This document shows, one piece after another, positions 1-9,105 of a stretch of DNA of 54,129 bases (positions within the stretch are counted from its first letter, which is position 1; each line of letters begins with the position of its first letter). Made by a program: the position numbers and the translations under genes. Under the pieces are notes generated by a model, which did no database searches, was not told the origin of the DNA, and saw only the letters and a list, made by a program, of their open reading frames with translations. The stretch is from Paraburkholderia panacisoli. GTDB lineage: Bacteria; Pseudomonadota; Gammaproteobacteria; Burkholderiales; Burkholderiaceae. The stretch is from NCBI RefSeq assembly GCF_008369935.1, contig NZ_VTUZ01000055.1, forward strand, positions 1-54,129, written 5' to 3'.

Positions 1-121
1 CGCAAAACCAGGGAACAGGCCCTCAAGTGCCTGGCCAGGGAACTGGGTCGCGAGCTGGTGCCCGTCCCCGCCGTCACTGGAACAGCCTGAAATCCCCGGA
101 ATGTGCGGGAGGGGTTCTTGG

Positions 122-372
122 AAAGCCCACTCGGAACCGGGCCGCACACAATCGTCTGGTGGCACATTGGCTCGAGCAGAGGGCGGACGCTTTCGACAGC
201 CGCGTCTTCGCCCGCCAGCATCGCCACGAACTGGCCTGCCTCGGTGGGCTTGCGCGAGCCCGAGACGGGCGCTTCCACGTAGCTGCCGCCGGCGTTGCGA
301 ATGTCGGCCTCGAGTCCGCGCGAGTAGTCGGGCGAGGTCGTCCCCATGTGGACGATCGTGTGGTGCGCAACG
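122..372 (-). pseudogene. fragment of an NAD-binding 3-hydroxyisobutyrate-dehydrogenase-family protein
   Basis: On the minus strand this stretch reads as the middle of a beta-hydroxyacid dehydrogenase of the 6-phosphogluconate-dehydrogenase fold. It has VHMGTTSP, then YVEAPVSGSRKP, the substrate-binding segment of the family, then GQFVAMLAGED and CHQTIVCG. Homology starts abruptly near 372, and the reading becomes nonsense below about 122. Both the Rossmann-fold N-terminus and the helical C-terminus are therefore missing. It cannot encode an active enzyme. It is debris left by rearrangement and shares an orientation with the AraC remnant next to it. The family call is fairly firm; the exact substrate is unknown. 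Confidence 0.6.
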
Positions 373-397
373 TAGAATCTGAGCCATAGTCGACACT

Positions 398-746
398 TCA
401 GCCTCCCGCTGCGCTTACCTTCTCACCGCCTTGGCCATAGCGCACGATGCCATCTGCACAACGGCAGGTCGCCAGAACTTCGCGACCATCGACAGGATCG
501 AGTGACGGATCGCTTCCCGTGCAATACGGCTGCCCTCGGGTCAGCAGATAGAAATCGCCGGGCCTCCAGCTTGACCGGCGGCGCACCGTCTTCGAACCAC
601 AGCCAGAACGAACCTTCCAGAACGCCGCCGAACTTGATGTGCTCATAGGCAGAAAAGCGCAGCGACCACGCGCCGTACACTTCGATCCGCGCCGACAGCA
701 AGCTTTCGACTTTGAGCAGGTGAAAGACATCCGAGAGCGGATCCAT
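398..746 (-). pseudogene. AraC-family regulator, cupin sensor part only, frameshifted
   Basis: The N-terminal half in one frame begins MDPLSDVFHLLKVES and includes EHIKFGGVLEGSFWL, typical of the cupin_6 ligand-binding domain that precedes AraC DNA-binding domains. Near position 560 the homology moves to another frame, where GDFYLLTRGQPY and GIVRYGQGG continue the same domain. The reading then ends, and no helix-turn-helix domain follows. A frameshift and loss of the C-terminal half make this a dead gene. It lies divergent to the dehydrogenase at 884, the usual place for an AraC regulator of an oxidoreductase, so it may once have controlled that gene. Confidence 0.65.
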
Positions 747-883
747 CGAAAATCCGTACGATCGATAAAAAATTGCGGCGATTATAGAATAAACGCCAGA
801 GCCGGGCGAACATGATGCATACGAGACGTGCTACCGGCCTGCAATGGTCCTCACTCTCATAGAGAACCGATAAGGAACACCTC

Positions 884-1621
884 ATGTCGACAGTCAAAGA
901 CAAGGTCGTCGTCATCACGGGCGCGAGTAGCGGGATCGGCGAGGCAACCGCACTTCTGCTAGCAGAGCGAGGGGCGAAAGTCGTGCTGGGAGCCCGCGGA
1001 ACGGACCGCCTTCAGGCTTTAGCCGATCGAATTGCGGATGCGGGTGGAGATGCTGCATGGGCGCGCACGGACGTGAAACAACGAGAAGATCTGTCCCGCC
1101 TCGTGAAGCTGGCGTGCGAGCGGTACGGCAAGCTCGATGTCCTCATCAGCAACGCAGGGGTCGGCCCGATCTCTCCTCTCGACGAGTTGCGCATCGACGA
1201 TTGGGAAGACATGATCGACGTTAACGTCAAAGGCGTTCTGTACGGAATCGCGGCTGCGCTGCCCATCTTTCGTACGCAGGGCTTCGGTCACTTTATCAAC
1301 ATCGCTTCCACCGCGGCTCATCGCATCACGCCGAACATGGCGGTCTACGCCGGCACGAAGATCGCCGTACGTGCGATCTCCGAGGGCTTGAGGCAGGAGG
1401 CTGGCGACAAACTGCGCGTAACGGTCATTTCACCCGGCTTCACGCGGACGAACTTTGCGGAGTCCATGACGAATCCGGAAGTAAAAGCGCAAATCGTCGC
1501 GTCCATGGATAAGTTCGCGATGTCACCGGATGCGATCGCTCGTGCGATTGCGTTTGCAATCGAGCAGCCGGCCGACGTTGACGTGGGCGAGATTATTGTC
1601 CGACCCACTGCGCAGGGGTAG
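884..1621 (+). CDS. short-chain dehydrogenase/reductase (SDR), 245 aa
   Basis: A complete classical SDR oxidoreductase, expected to use NAD(P)(H) on an alcohol or carbonyl substrate in the cytoplasm. The glycine-rich cofactor motif TGASSGIG is at residues 12-19 and the NAG motif at 90-92. The catalytic Ser is near 142, with Tyr155 and Lys159 in YAGTK. Length is normal for the family. The ATG at 884 fits the start of the Rossmann fold, with a purine-rich stretch (AACCGATAAGGAA) before it. The gene stands alone: a broken AraC regulator is divergent upstream and no recognisable gene follows. The substrate cannot be told from the sequence. Confidence 0.93.
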   Translation: MSTVKDKVVVITGASSGIGEATALLLAERGAKVVLGARGTDRLQALADRIADAGGDAAWARTDVKQREDLSRLVKLACERYGKLDVLISNAGVGPISPLDELRIDDWEDMIDVNVKGVLYGIAAALPIFRTQGFGHFINIASTAAHRITPNMAVYAGTKIAVRAISEGLRQEAGDKLRVTVISPGFTRTNFAESMTNPEVKAQIVASMDKFAMSPDAIARAIAFAIEQPADVDVGEIIVRPTAQG

Positions 1622-1969
1622 GTTGAGCCGTTCGAGAAGACCAGGATTGCGGTAGCGTGGGATAACTGGAATAGCGGCGCGATCGTCGTTCGGACTGGAC
1701 TGGCGCTGGACTCGGCCAATCCTTCAGCGTCGAGCTTTCCTCGTCTCCTCGTCAATACGTGGCCGCATGACCGGCTGCTTTCTGTCACTACTCAGCCACT
1801 CAACTGGGTCGCGTGGATGTCCCCAATTGGCCGATTGCAGCAAGACGCGGCCGGCCGCAGTCAATCCTGAGCGGGTATCGCGCCTTTCCAAAAGCGGCCG
1901 GTCTTCCGCGCTTTCCGGGACATCTGAACGTGTCAACGAAACCGACGGCGATTCATTTCCAGGCGAGTG
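1622..1969. other. non-coding gap
   Basis: Only overlapping open frames without family resemblance are seen between the SDR stop and the next gene stop. I see no RNA gene and no clear terminator. Confidence 0.4.
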
Positions 1970-2833
1970 CTATGCCTTGATGTCCAGGATGCGCTCTGGA
2001 CGAGAGAAGGCTCTGACCATTGGGTCGAAGTCTGCTTTTCCAGATTGGAAATCCCGTACCCATTGCGCATTGGCGTCCACGACTTTTGCCAGTTTCCCTT
2101 CGTGCCCAAACTCCCCTGCCGTTTCTCCGGAGACTTCGTACCCTCTTGCGCGAAGATCTTCAATCCGTTCCGACCTCTCTGCGCGCAATCCCTGCAAAGC
2201 CGAGTAACTAGCTCCATAGCGCCGAAGGAAACGCGCAACTGCATGCTGTCCATCAGGTGAACCAGCAACCTGATTAAGTGCGCGCCGTGCGGACCTAATC
2301 TCGCTCGACGCAAACAAGATCAACTTTTCTAGCTCATCGAGTTCGATGCTAGATTGCAGCACATCCGGGCTGAACTGTTTGCTTCGCGTTCGCTCGAGAT
2401 AGATGTTTTTGTTGTCGTACAGGGCAAGGTATGCGAGATGCCTGCTATCCCAGATCGTCTTTGCGTCTTTGACTGCTTCCTCGATGGCACCTGCGTCCAC
2501 CTTGACGCATCTCTGTTTCTCGTCGTTCGATACAATCAGCAAGTACAGACCCGAAACGCGAACCGGCTGCGGTGCGACAATCAGCTCCAGTTCCTCGACC
2601 ACCGGTGGGGATGCCGGTGCCATCGGTTCTGAATAGTATGAAAAGGACAATCCACTTGGGCCGCCTGGCGAGTAATCGTCATCATCATAGTTCGCACCGA
2701 TCTGATTTAGCCGATTGCTCTCGCTCGCATCGTACGCAGGGTTGTTCGGATTCATGCTGTCGCTGCGATCATCATTCGGGGTTCTGCCCATAGGTCCTGG
2801 TCCTCCATTAAATAGCAACGTCGGGGATTTCAA
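1970..2833 (-). CDS. hypothetical protein, 287 aa
   Basis: I do not recognise this protein. The first about 85 residues are low-complexity, rich in Asn, Asp, Ser, Pro and Gly, and look disordered. A compact region follows: a short hydrophobic strand (GLYLLIVSN), then a mostly helical, charged C-terminal half rich in Arg, Glu and Ala. There is no signal peptide or membrane segment. The frame is long, its amino-acid mix is natural and no competing frame covers it, so it is probably a real gene. It may start at a later Met (SMNPNN, about residue 27). It stands alone, with non-coding DNA on both sides. Confidence 0.6.
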   Translation of the reverse strand: MKSPTLLFNGGPGPMGRTPNDDRSDSMNPNNPAYDASESNRLNQIGANYDDDDYSPGGPSGLSFSYYSEPMAPASPPVVEELELIVAPQPVRVSGLYLLIVSNDEKQRCVKVDAGAIEEAVKDAKTIWDSRHLAYLALYDNKNIYLERTRSKQFSPDVLQSSIELDELEKLILFASSEIRSARRALNQVAGSPDGQHAVARFLRRYGASYSALQGLRAERSERIEDLRARGYEVSGETAGEFGHEGKLAKVVDANAQWVRDFQSGKADFDPMVRAFSRPERILDIKA

Positions 2834-3217
2834 GCGCTTGGACAGTACGAGCGCCGGGCGCTTGTCATCACATAGTGCGCATCATGCCAATGCGACTTGT
2901 GCCGCTGGTGATCTATGCCGTTTTAACTTGCAGTTTCATGTACGCTGCCCCCCCAATGCACAGCGACAACTAGTTTAGACTGCTTTGTCGCTGGTTAGGC
3001 GGCTCGAAAGTGGCCCCAGCCGTGTCCGGTTCCGTCGGCGTAAAGTACGAACCACAACGCGATAAGAGGTGGTGCTAATGCCGACGTTTGTAGGGACCCG
3101 GCCGTGCAGGCTCGTCTATACACCATCGGCATTGTCCTCAACGGCAGTGTCTGTGGCTCGTGGACATCTCCTTGTGACCGCCGCCATCAACTTGTCGATC
3201 CACAAGGGTGGCAGGCT
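2834..3217. other. intergenic region
   Basis: Upstream DNA of the 287-aa gene and downstream DNA of the nuclease-like gene. Short open frames here have no recognisable content, and no clear hairpin terminator was seen. Confidence 0.35.
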
Positions 3218-4441
3218 CTAGCCGCCCGTACCGCCTAAGCGGAGCCGAAGTGCGTTCACCAGCGAATTGCAGGTGCGCAGCAGCCATGCGATCTGTTCGG
3301 CATCTCGTGCAGCCCCCTCTCCTTGGGCTTCAAACTGAACGCCCAGGAGTCCGGATACCCGCTCCGCGTCCTGTCCATCGTTGATCTCAAAACGGATTGG
3401 CTGTCCGACTTCCTGTTCTAGCGCTGCCTGGTCGTCAATGAGCGCTTGCAACGCTTCCAGCCCGTCGGCGCCAAGGAACTTAACGAAGAGGCCCGCAATC
3501 GACGGCTGCGCCCGGTAGGCGACGAGCCTTTGCACCGGGCCCGGTAGGTCCAGGCGCACGAAGTTGTTCCCGCCATGTCGGGGCGGCGTCTGGTCCGGGT
3601 GGTCGAACTTCACTTGCTCAATGAATTTGTCCCAGAACGCGCGATTCTCAAGCTTTGACGCGCTGGTGGCCTTCGGTTGAGCCGTGGACTCTTGCGTCGG
3701 CGCCACTTCTTCAAGCGGAGTTGCGCGCTCAAGCGGCACGCCGTCAGGGCGCACGAGCACCTCGCGTTGCACGACTTCAGTGTGCAACGGGACGGACGGC
3801 ACGAGAAGCGTGCGCCCAACCGCATCGCGATACGTGCCGATTTCGACGAGCGCGAGTTGAGACAGCACACCGCCCTGCGCAGCGAGCAACCGGCGCAACG
3901 ACTGCAAGTCGCTACGAATGCCGTCGCCTGCGATCACGCAGAGGAAGTCGCCGCGCTCGAGCGACCGGTTTACAGAGTCAACGAACGCTCCCTCGACCAG
4001 TTCAGGATGCAAGGCTTTGACCGCGGCGAATATGGGGTTCTCGCCAGTCAGGCCACGAGCCTTCTTCAGACGCGCTTCCAGGTCGGAATACGTCCACTCG
4101 GCTAGCAACGATGCATATTCGAACAACTGCGCAATGACCTCGCGGCGAGCTTCAGGGTTGCGCCACAACTTGCATTCGACGAGCACGAGTCGGCCGGTAG
4201 CGGAAACGCCCAAGATGTCGAGGAAGACGCTCGAAGAGCCATAACGCAGTGGAAGCTCGCGACAGAGCGGCACGAAGCTCTCGCCGTGCCCGAACATCTT
4301 GGTCATGGGCAGTAGCGCAGGTAGCTCAAAAATCCGCTCTTGCAGCCAGCGTTCGTTGTGACCATTCCCAGCGGCCAATGCGACTGGCTGAAAGGCTGCG
4401 GGCGAGTTGGAGGTCTGCTCCTCGTAGAGGTAAGTGGTCAT
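3218..4441 (-). CDS. PD-(D/E)XK nuclease-like protein, 407 aa
   Basis: Residues 70-110 carry a PD-(D/E)XK nuclease core: Asp75 in FLDILGV, then the pair Glu89-x-Lys91 in LVECKLWRN, followed by a helix starting EVIAQLFEYAS. This arrangement is shared by NucS-like and restriction-type nucleases. A low-complexity linker (about 230-270) leads to a C-terminal domain (FWDKFIEQVKF onward) that resembles the DUF4268 type found attached to such nucleases. It probably binds or cuts DNA, perhaps in defence or repair. No methyltransferase or helicase partner is adjacent, so it looks like a solitary gene. The nuclease fold is well supported; the biological role is not. Confidence 0.72.
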   Translation of the reverse strand: MTTYLYEEQTSNSPAAFQPVALAAGNGHNERWLQERIFELPALLPMTKMFGHGESFVPLCRELPLRYGSSSVFLDILGVSATGRLVLVECKLWRNPEARREVIAQLFEYASLLAEWTYSDLEARLKKARGLTGENPIFAAVKALHPELVEGAFVDSVNRSLERGDFLCVIAGDGIRSDLQSLRRLLAAQGGVLSQLALVEIGTYRDAVGRTLLVPSVPLHTEVVQREVLVRPDGVPLERATPLEEVAPTQESTAQPKATSASKLENRAFWDKFIEQVKFDHPDQTPPRHGGNNFVRLDLPGPVQRLVAYRAQPSIAGLFVKFLGADGLEALQALIDDQAALEQEVGQPIRFEINDGQDAERVSGLLGVQFEAQGEGAARDAEQIAWLLRTCNSLVNALRLRLGGTGG

Positions 4442-4637
4442 GCGCGGGTCTCGTGGTTTTAAGTCGCCCTGCGTCCAGGTATGCGCGGGCGGATGTTATA
4501 GACGCCGCCGATTGTACGACTTCGCAGTGATGCCTTATTGCGCATCGTGCCGCTGCCCGAATTCGAGTTGGTTTGTGAATTTGTGGGCGCAATGTAGCGC
4601 TTGCGCTGGAAGCGAATGACCTTGGTCTCTCATCGAC

Positions 4638-6269
4638 CCAGAGTGTGTGGAAACGTCATTTTTGCCGCTGAGCGCGCGATTGCTGGTCGAATCGATCGAG
4701 TTTGATACGTCGAGCATGCACTAATCAAACATCGCTAGCACAACAAAGCCCCTCGGGGCTTTAGCTTCCAGCCATCTTCATGGCCTTCATTGTTCCCGCA
4801 ACGCCAAGTATGTTCATGACCCGCTTCAGGTTGTAGGCCAACACCTGAAGGCTCATCTCCGTACTCACTCGTCCGAGCGTCCTGGTCAGGAAGTGTGCGG
4901 GACCCATCCAGTGCTTGAGTGTACCGAAGACATGTTCGACAGTACTTCGGCGGATGGTCATTACATCGGGTTTCCGGTCGAGCCGCCGCTGCATGGCTTC
5001 CAGTATGTTTTCGTGCTCCCATCTTCGGATGCGACGATAGTCGCTGGGTGAACATCGCTCCTTCATAGGGCAACGCGGGCAGGCGCTGGGCCAGTAAACC
5101 CGCAAATTCAGCTCATGCTCAACGGTAGTAAATCGAAGGATGGCTCGCTCGCCAGCAGGACATCGATACACATCGCTTTTTGCCACGTAGACAAAGTCGG
5201 CCTTGGTGAACAGACCTTTCTTCCGCGATGCCGAGGTGAGTGGCTTGGGAACGTATGCACTGATGCCGTTCAGATTACATGCCCGTATCTCCGGTCCGCT
5301 GAAGTAACCCCGATCAGCAACAACCTTCAGCTTCGATCTGCCCATCGCGTCCTTCGCAGACAGCGCCATTCTGCTGAGTTGTCCGTGATCGTTTCCGACG
5401 TTAGTTACCTCGTGCTCAACGATCAGGTGATGTTTAGTGTCTACGGCGGCCTGAACGTTGTAGCCCACTATGCCGGAGCCTCTTCCGCTGGTTGCCATGG
5501 AGCGCGCGTCCGGATCCGTCATCGACAGCTGTTTGTCTGGTTGCTTTTCTAACTGCTTCCTGACCTGTGCGAGCTCACGCATCTGCTGGCGCAAGCGGGC
5601 GATCTTCTCGTACAGGCGAACGGTCTTCACATCGAAACCTGTTGGACTGGTCCGGTCTGCGGTTTCAATCAGGTCGAGATATCGCTGTACGCTTTCCTCA
5701 ATCTGCTGCTGACGCTTGTCGATCTTGCTTGCCGTGTAGTTCCTGTCGCGGCTGTTTGACGCCTTGAACTTGCTACCGTCAATGGCCACCATGTCACTGG
5801 ATAGCAGTTTCAGGCCGCGACACAGTTCGACGAAACGCCGGCATACGTTGCGAATGGCTGCGCCGCTGTCACGGCGAAAGTCGGCGATCGTCTTGAAGTC
5901 CGGAGCCAGACGTCCCGTTAGCCACATCAGTTCGACGTTGCGCTGACATTCACGCTCGAGACGCCGGCTCGAAGGAATCCGATTCAGGTAGCCGTAGATA
6001 TAGATCTTGAGCATCACACCTGGATGATAGGACGGGCGGCCCGTGATCGCTGGCGTGGTACCGTTGAAACCAAGATCTGCAAGGTCCAACTCGTCGACAA
6101 AGGCGTCTATGACTCTGACCGCGTTGTCTTGTCCGATGTAGTCGTCGACACATTCGGGAAGTAGTGCGACCTGCTTGCGGTCATCGCCTTCAACGAATCG
6201 CTTCATGAGTCGCCCGGTCTGAGTGCGTTGATTCAGTTTAGGCGATCAATGCGTTTTCACACACTCTGG
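4638..6269 (-). mobile_element. IS1182-type insertion sequence
   Basis: One transposase gene is bounded by an imperfect inverted repeat. The left end CCAGAGTGTGTGGAAACG (4638-4655) matches the right end read in reverse (6252-6269) with one difference. A compact hairpin AAAGCCCC-TC-GGGGCTTT just after the transposase stop (about 4745-4762) may end its transcription. No flanking target duplication is obvious. The right end lies inside the frame at 6257-6727, so the insertion appears to have cut that gene. The element looks complete and possibly active. Confidence 0.85.
4761..6206 (-). CDS. IS1182-family transposase, 481 aa
   Basis: A full-length DDE transposase. The N-terminal region has the DNA-binding pattern of the family (GRPSYHPGVMLKIYIYGYL). 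The catalytic core includes MVAIDGSKFKASNS (first Asp), then VVADRGYFSG (second Asp) and a C-terminal STVEHVFGTLKHWMG segment carrying the Glu. A cysteine cluster (CPRCPMKERC) lies at about residues 380-392, as in many IS1182 members. No frameshift or internal stop is seen. The ATG at 6206 lies about 45 bp inside the inverted repeat. Family assignment is confident. Confidence 0.95.
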   Translation of the reverse strand: MKRFVEGDDRKQVALLPECVDDYIGQDNAVRVIDAFVDELDLADLGFNGTTPAITGRPSYHPGVMLKIYIYGYLNRIPSSRRLERECQRNVELMWLTGRLAPDFKTIADFRRDSGAAIRNVCRRFVELCRGLKLLSSDMVAIDGSKFKASNSRDRNYTASKIDKRQQQIEESVQRYLDLIETADRTSPTGFDVKTVRLYEKIARLRQQMRELAQVRKQLEKQPDKQLSMTDPDARSMATSGRGSGIVGYNVQAAVDTKHHLIVEHEVTNVGNDHGQLSRMALSAKDAMGRSKLKVVADRGYFSGPEIRACNLNGISAYVPKPLTSASRKKGLFTKADFVYVAKSDVYRCPAGERAILRFTTVEHELNLRVYWPSACPRCPMKERCSPSDYRRIRRWEHENILEAMQRRLDRKPDVMTIRRSTVEHVFGTLKHWMGPAHFLTRTLGRVSTEMSLQVLAYNLKRVMNILGVAGTMKAMKMAGS

Positions 6270-6727
6270 ACCCGATGCGGCCGCTGGACCAAGCGCCAAA
6301 TCAACGACAGCTTCCGATGGATTGTGTTGAAAAAGTCTTGTTTTGATACTGGGCGACGAGCTAGCGATCCTCGCATTAGCGCTGTCTCTGTTTTCGACAG
6401 ATTGGAGTCCGCCACGCCCGCGACGGTGGCCAATGCGTGTTCGCGGATGCCCTGCAGATAGCATGCGGTCCATTCCCGATATGGATAACCGCCCAACAAC
6501 TCGGGATCAAACGGGTTGCTGCGATGCACGTCGGTCTGACCGTTGTTCGCGTCATTCCAACCTACACGGGTTGCTTCGTGGCGGCAAAAATCGAGAACTG
6601 CGACCAGGTCACTTGCCGTCAACTCTGATACGTGCCTGCCGCCCCACGTCTTGCCGCCCGTGGCGTTTGTCGAGTACATCGGCGTGTTTTGCGCCGGGTC
6701 GTCGACCGTCTGGATAAGAACGCCCAT
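6257..6727 (-). CDS. hypothetical protein, C-terminus cut by IS1182
   Basis: An unrecognised protein of 156 residues, with a central helical region (LTASDLVAVLDFCRHEATR) and an Arg/Lys-rich tail. Its last residues and stop codon are supplied by the right inverted repeat of the insertion sequence, so the original protein was longer. It is the last gene of a run of minus-strand genes reaching from 11.2 kb. Function unknown; probably inactivated or altered by the insertion. Confidence 0.5.
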   Translation of the reverse strand: MGVLIQTVDDPAQNTPMYSTNATGGKTWGGRHVSELTASDLVAVLDFCRHEATRVGWNDANNGQTDVHRSNPFDPELLGGYPYREWTACYLQGIREHALATVAGVADSNLSKTETALMRGSLARRPVSKQDFFNTIHRKLSLIWRLVQRPHRVQSV

Positions 6728-6792
6728 ATTCGTGTGCTTTTCCGTGCTTTCCGGTCTGCTGAGATCAGTTCGCTACTTACTTCTGTTGCCCC

Positions 6793-7596
6793 TCAAGACC
6801 AGGAGTCATCGACCGCGTTGTATGCGCGCGTTCCACCTTCGTTCTCCAACCGTAAAAGGATGGATTCGAACGCGATCCGCAGCGATGCATACTGCGCCAG
6901 CACTGTGTTCACCCTAAGTTTTCCCGGACCGTTGTGTCCAGTCGTATAGGCTACCGCCGCTGTCAGCGATATCGCGGAGTGTCTTACCAAGGCAGCAGCG
7001 TGACGTATTACCGTTGGACTTGTGATATAGAAGGCGAGCGCAGTACTGTCGACCAGATGACCGATCAAATCGTCAAACCTCGCCATTACTCCCTTGCGCC
7101 ACGCCTTTGTAGCTCCACCGATCACGCGAACTTCAATATTCGCGCCGGTAGGTCCGGCTACGAATCCCGTGGCCACCAGTTCGCACAATTGCCACTGGAA
7201 GCGGTGTGAGTAGCCGCCAAACATATGCGAGTGCTCATCAGGCTCCGCCATTCCCGCCCTGTTCACGATTGGCGGCAGCGCGCCGTGTCCCAAATCTAGC
7301 GCCGTCAATGCCGTCCAAAGCGAAGCAAGCGTTGAATTGTATTTTTGCATGCGTGTTTGCCAACCCGCACCACCACCAAAAATCGATTGCAGCGCAGTTT
7401 CTATAGTTCCAATTACGTCGCCGAAGACATGGTCTCCTTGGCCTGGCGCCAGGGCAGGAGCAGCGGCCGCTAGGGGTGCGGCTGGCATTGCAACCGCAAT
7501 CGGATTTTGGTAGGCCCCGATGGTCAATAATGGCATCTGATAACTCAATGTAAAATTAAATGACAATTTCCGGATGTATTCGTCTGCGTTCGACAT
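6793..7596 (-). CDS. hypothetical protein, 267 aa
   Basis: Not recognised. I place the start at the ATG at 7596 (MSNADEYIRKLS). The longer frame to 7710 would begin with TTG and overlap the next gene. Residues 25-55 form an Ala/Pro-rich, weakly hydrophobic stretch. The rest is mixed helix, with a Gly-rich segment (IFGGGAGWQ). No catalytic motif is visible. It sits between a 69-aa gene upstream and the IS-truncated gene downstream, in the same orientation, and is likely part of one transcription unit. Confidence 0.55.
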   Translation of the reverse strand: MSNADEYIRKLSFNFTLSYQMPLLTIGAYQNPIAVAMPAAPLAAAAPALAPGQGDHVFGDVIGTIETALQSIFGGGAGWQTRMQKYNSTLASLWTALTALDLGHGALPPIVNRAGMAEPDEHSHMFGGYSHRFQWQLCELVATGFVAGPTGANIEVRVIGGATKAWRKGVMARFDDLIGHLVDSTALAFYITSPTVIRHAAALVRHSAISLTAAVAYTTGHNGPGKLRVNTVLAQYASLRIAFESILLRLENEGGTRAYNAVDDSWS

Positions 7597-7684
7597 GCCC
7601 AGCAGTCGAAACGAGCGGCCTGCGAACACCTTCCTGTGCACGAGCTGTTGCCGCCTCGTTGAAGCGGCAAGGATCAGGGTGCCG

Positions 7685-7894
7685 TTACGCCGTGGTACGC
7701 GCCCGGCCAATCCACCCGTAGTGCTTCAGGCGCTCGTAAGTTGCCTCTGCGATCCAGTACGCTTGGTCCGCAATTTCAGCAGGTTTCGGAAAGTTGGCGT
7801 TTGTCGTGTTAGCGAGGTGCCCGGCACTGAGTGCCGCAACAATCTGCTTAGTCGTATCAACGATGAACACTTCTTTCTCTTTCACCATATCCAT
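7685..7894 (-). CDS. small hypothetical protein, 69 aa
   Basis: A short soluble protein starting MDMVKEKEVFIVDTT, with a natural composition and a helical C-terminal half. A start-proximal purine stretch (GAGGATAGC) precedes the ATG. No family recognised. It lies between a 248-aa gene and a 267-aa gene of the same orientation with small gaps, which supports it as a real cistron. Confidence 0.45.
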   Translation of the reverse strand: MDMVKEKEVFIVDTTKQIVAALSAGHLANTTNANFPKPAEIADQAYWIAEATYERLKHYGWIGRARTTA

Positions 7895-7952
7895 TTGCTA
7901 TCCTCTAAACCCGAACTGCCGGTCGGTGCGGTGCGCTCTCGCGCCAGTTTTC

Positions 7953-8699
7953 CTATTTGTCGGAGACAATGCCCAGCGCGAGGAGCGCATGCGCGAGCGC
8001 AGGCAGCATCCTCCATTTCCACTCGGCGTCATTCATATCGCCGTTTCGCTCAGCGCCCCCTGCGCCGGCCAGCGCAAACGTGAATATTGGCGTACCATCC
8101 CGTCGTTTCTCTACCTCCATCGGATAAGTCTCCAAGATCGCTTTTCCAATGAATCCGTACTGTAGATTTGCGCCGCTGTATGAAGCGTAGCCTGCCGCCT
8201 CGGCAAGCTGCGTTGCGGTGATAGTGCGATCCGGCGCATGATAGTGAGCCTGGAGCATTTTCAACTGTGCTGCCGTCAATCGTGGCAGAACCGACACGAG
8301 TGCTTCCGTGTACGCTGCGTCAGCTTCTGCCCCATCCCGCAGCGGAACACCGAGTTCGTCGTCGATCGCCCGACGAGCAGTGACGATCGCTTCGCCCACG
8401 GTCCTACCAACCGCCTTGTGAATCGGTGTGTTGTCCTTCCACGCCCAGCAGCGCGCTCCGAGATCCGCCGCGCGTGCGACGAGAACATAACCCCGATAGT
8501 TCTCTGTCCGTTCGGTCATCGTTTGTAGCCCCCCGTTTTCCTGTCCCATCACCTTGTTCCAGTCGATGCTGTGGCCGGCCGCCTGGAGCTCCTGCCCAAG
8601 AGCCAGCTTCCAGCCGTTGCTTGCATCCAGTGCGACCCAAACGACGCCGGCAAAGTCGCTACCCAACGTCTCGTCGCGCCGAACAACAAGTCTAATCAC
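7953..8699 (-). CDS. hypothetical protein, about 248 aa
   Basis: I choose the GTG at 8699 because it overlaps the stop of the upstream gene (GTGATTAG), which suggests translational coupling. The longer frame starting at 8786 overlaps that gene deeply. The N-terminal part contains VVWVALDASNGWKLAL. The C-terminal half has PRLTAAQLKMLQAHYHAP, then ATQLAEAAGYASYSGANLQ. That pattern recurs in phage and plasmid proteins of unknown function, sometimes near HNH nucleases. No nuclease motif is present here. An internal Met at 8519 (MTERTENYRG) is another possible start. Function unknown. Confidence 0.55.
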   Translation of the reverse strand: MIRLVVRRDETLGSDFAGVVWVALDASNGWKLALGQELQAAGHSIDWNKVMGQENGGLQTMTERTENYRGYVLVARAADLGARCWAWKDNTPIHKAVGRTVGEAIVTARRAIDDELGVPLRDGAEADAAYTEALVSVLPRLTAAQLKMLQAHYHAPDRTITATQLAEAAGYASYSGANLQYGFIGKAILETYPMEVEKRRDGTPIFTFALAGAGGAERNGDMNDAEWKWRMLPALAHALLALGIVSDK

Positions 8700-9072
8700 T
8701 TCGCGGTTCGAGCCGATACAGCATCCGGAATGTCTCAAGTTCCGCGTCGGCCCAGCGACGCGACGCCGCGATGCACCGCTGGGCATTGGGCTTGCCGGCC
8801 AGTGTTTGCAGATTGACCGCAGCTTTTACTCGGTCGTCTAAATGCTTGGTGTCCAGTCTTTTCTTGACTAGCGTTGGAAGCTCCGTCGTGAGTAAATGTA
8901 GCTCTGCGGCCGTTCCGGCACCGCCGCAAGCCAGCAGGTCTGCTATCGCGATTTCGTTGATGCTGACCTGATCCATGATGTCTGCCTCTTTAGGGTATGC
9001 GCCGTGAGCGACCGCGGCATCAACAAACGCAACGCATAACACAGCAACCAGCAGCATGGTGCGTTTGGTCAT
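8692..9072 (-). CDS. small exported protein, 126 aa
   Basis: The ATG at 9072 follows a G-rich ribosome-binding stretch and starts MTKRTMLLVAVLCVAFVDA, a typical signal peptide with likely cleavage after AVA. The mature part is about 100 residues, helical, with two cysteines (LLACGG and AQRCIA) that could form a disulfide in the periplasm. The family is not recognised. Its stop overlaps the GTG start of the next gene by 8 bases, so the two are probably co-translated. Confidence 0.6.
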   Translation of the reverse strand: MTKRTMLLVAVLCVAFVDAAVAHGAYPKEADIMDQVSINEIAIADLLACGGAGTAAELHLLTTELPTLVKKRLDTKHLDDRVKAAVNLQTLAGKPNAQRCIAASRRWADAELETFRMLYRLEPRSD

Positions 9073-9105
9073 GGTTCCCCCCGTGAACATTATAATTTTC
9101 CGAAG

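Noticed and set aside
101..382. Plus-strand open frames over the first 400 bases
   Set aside because: They oppose a minus-strand dehydrogenase fragment with clear family motifs; the plus frames have the Arg/Ala-rich make-up of shadows.
884..1621. Assigning the SDR to the chloroacrylate pathway as an upstream alcohol dehydrogenase
   Set aside because: It is 12 kb away from the island, on a different unit and beside unrelated remnants; nothing links it to that substrate.
4638..6269. A target-site duplication around the IS1182 element
   Set aside because: The bases next to the two inverted repeats do not match convincingly, so none is reported.
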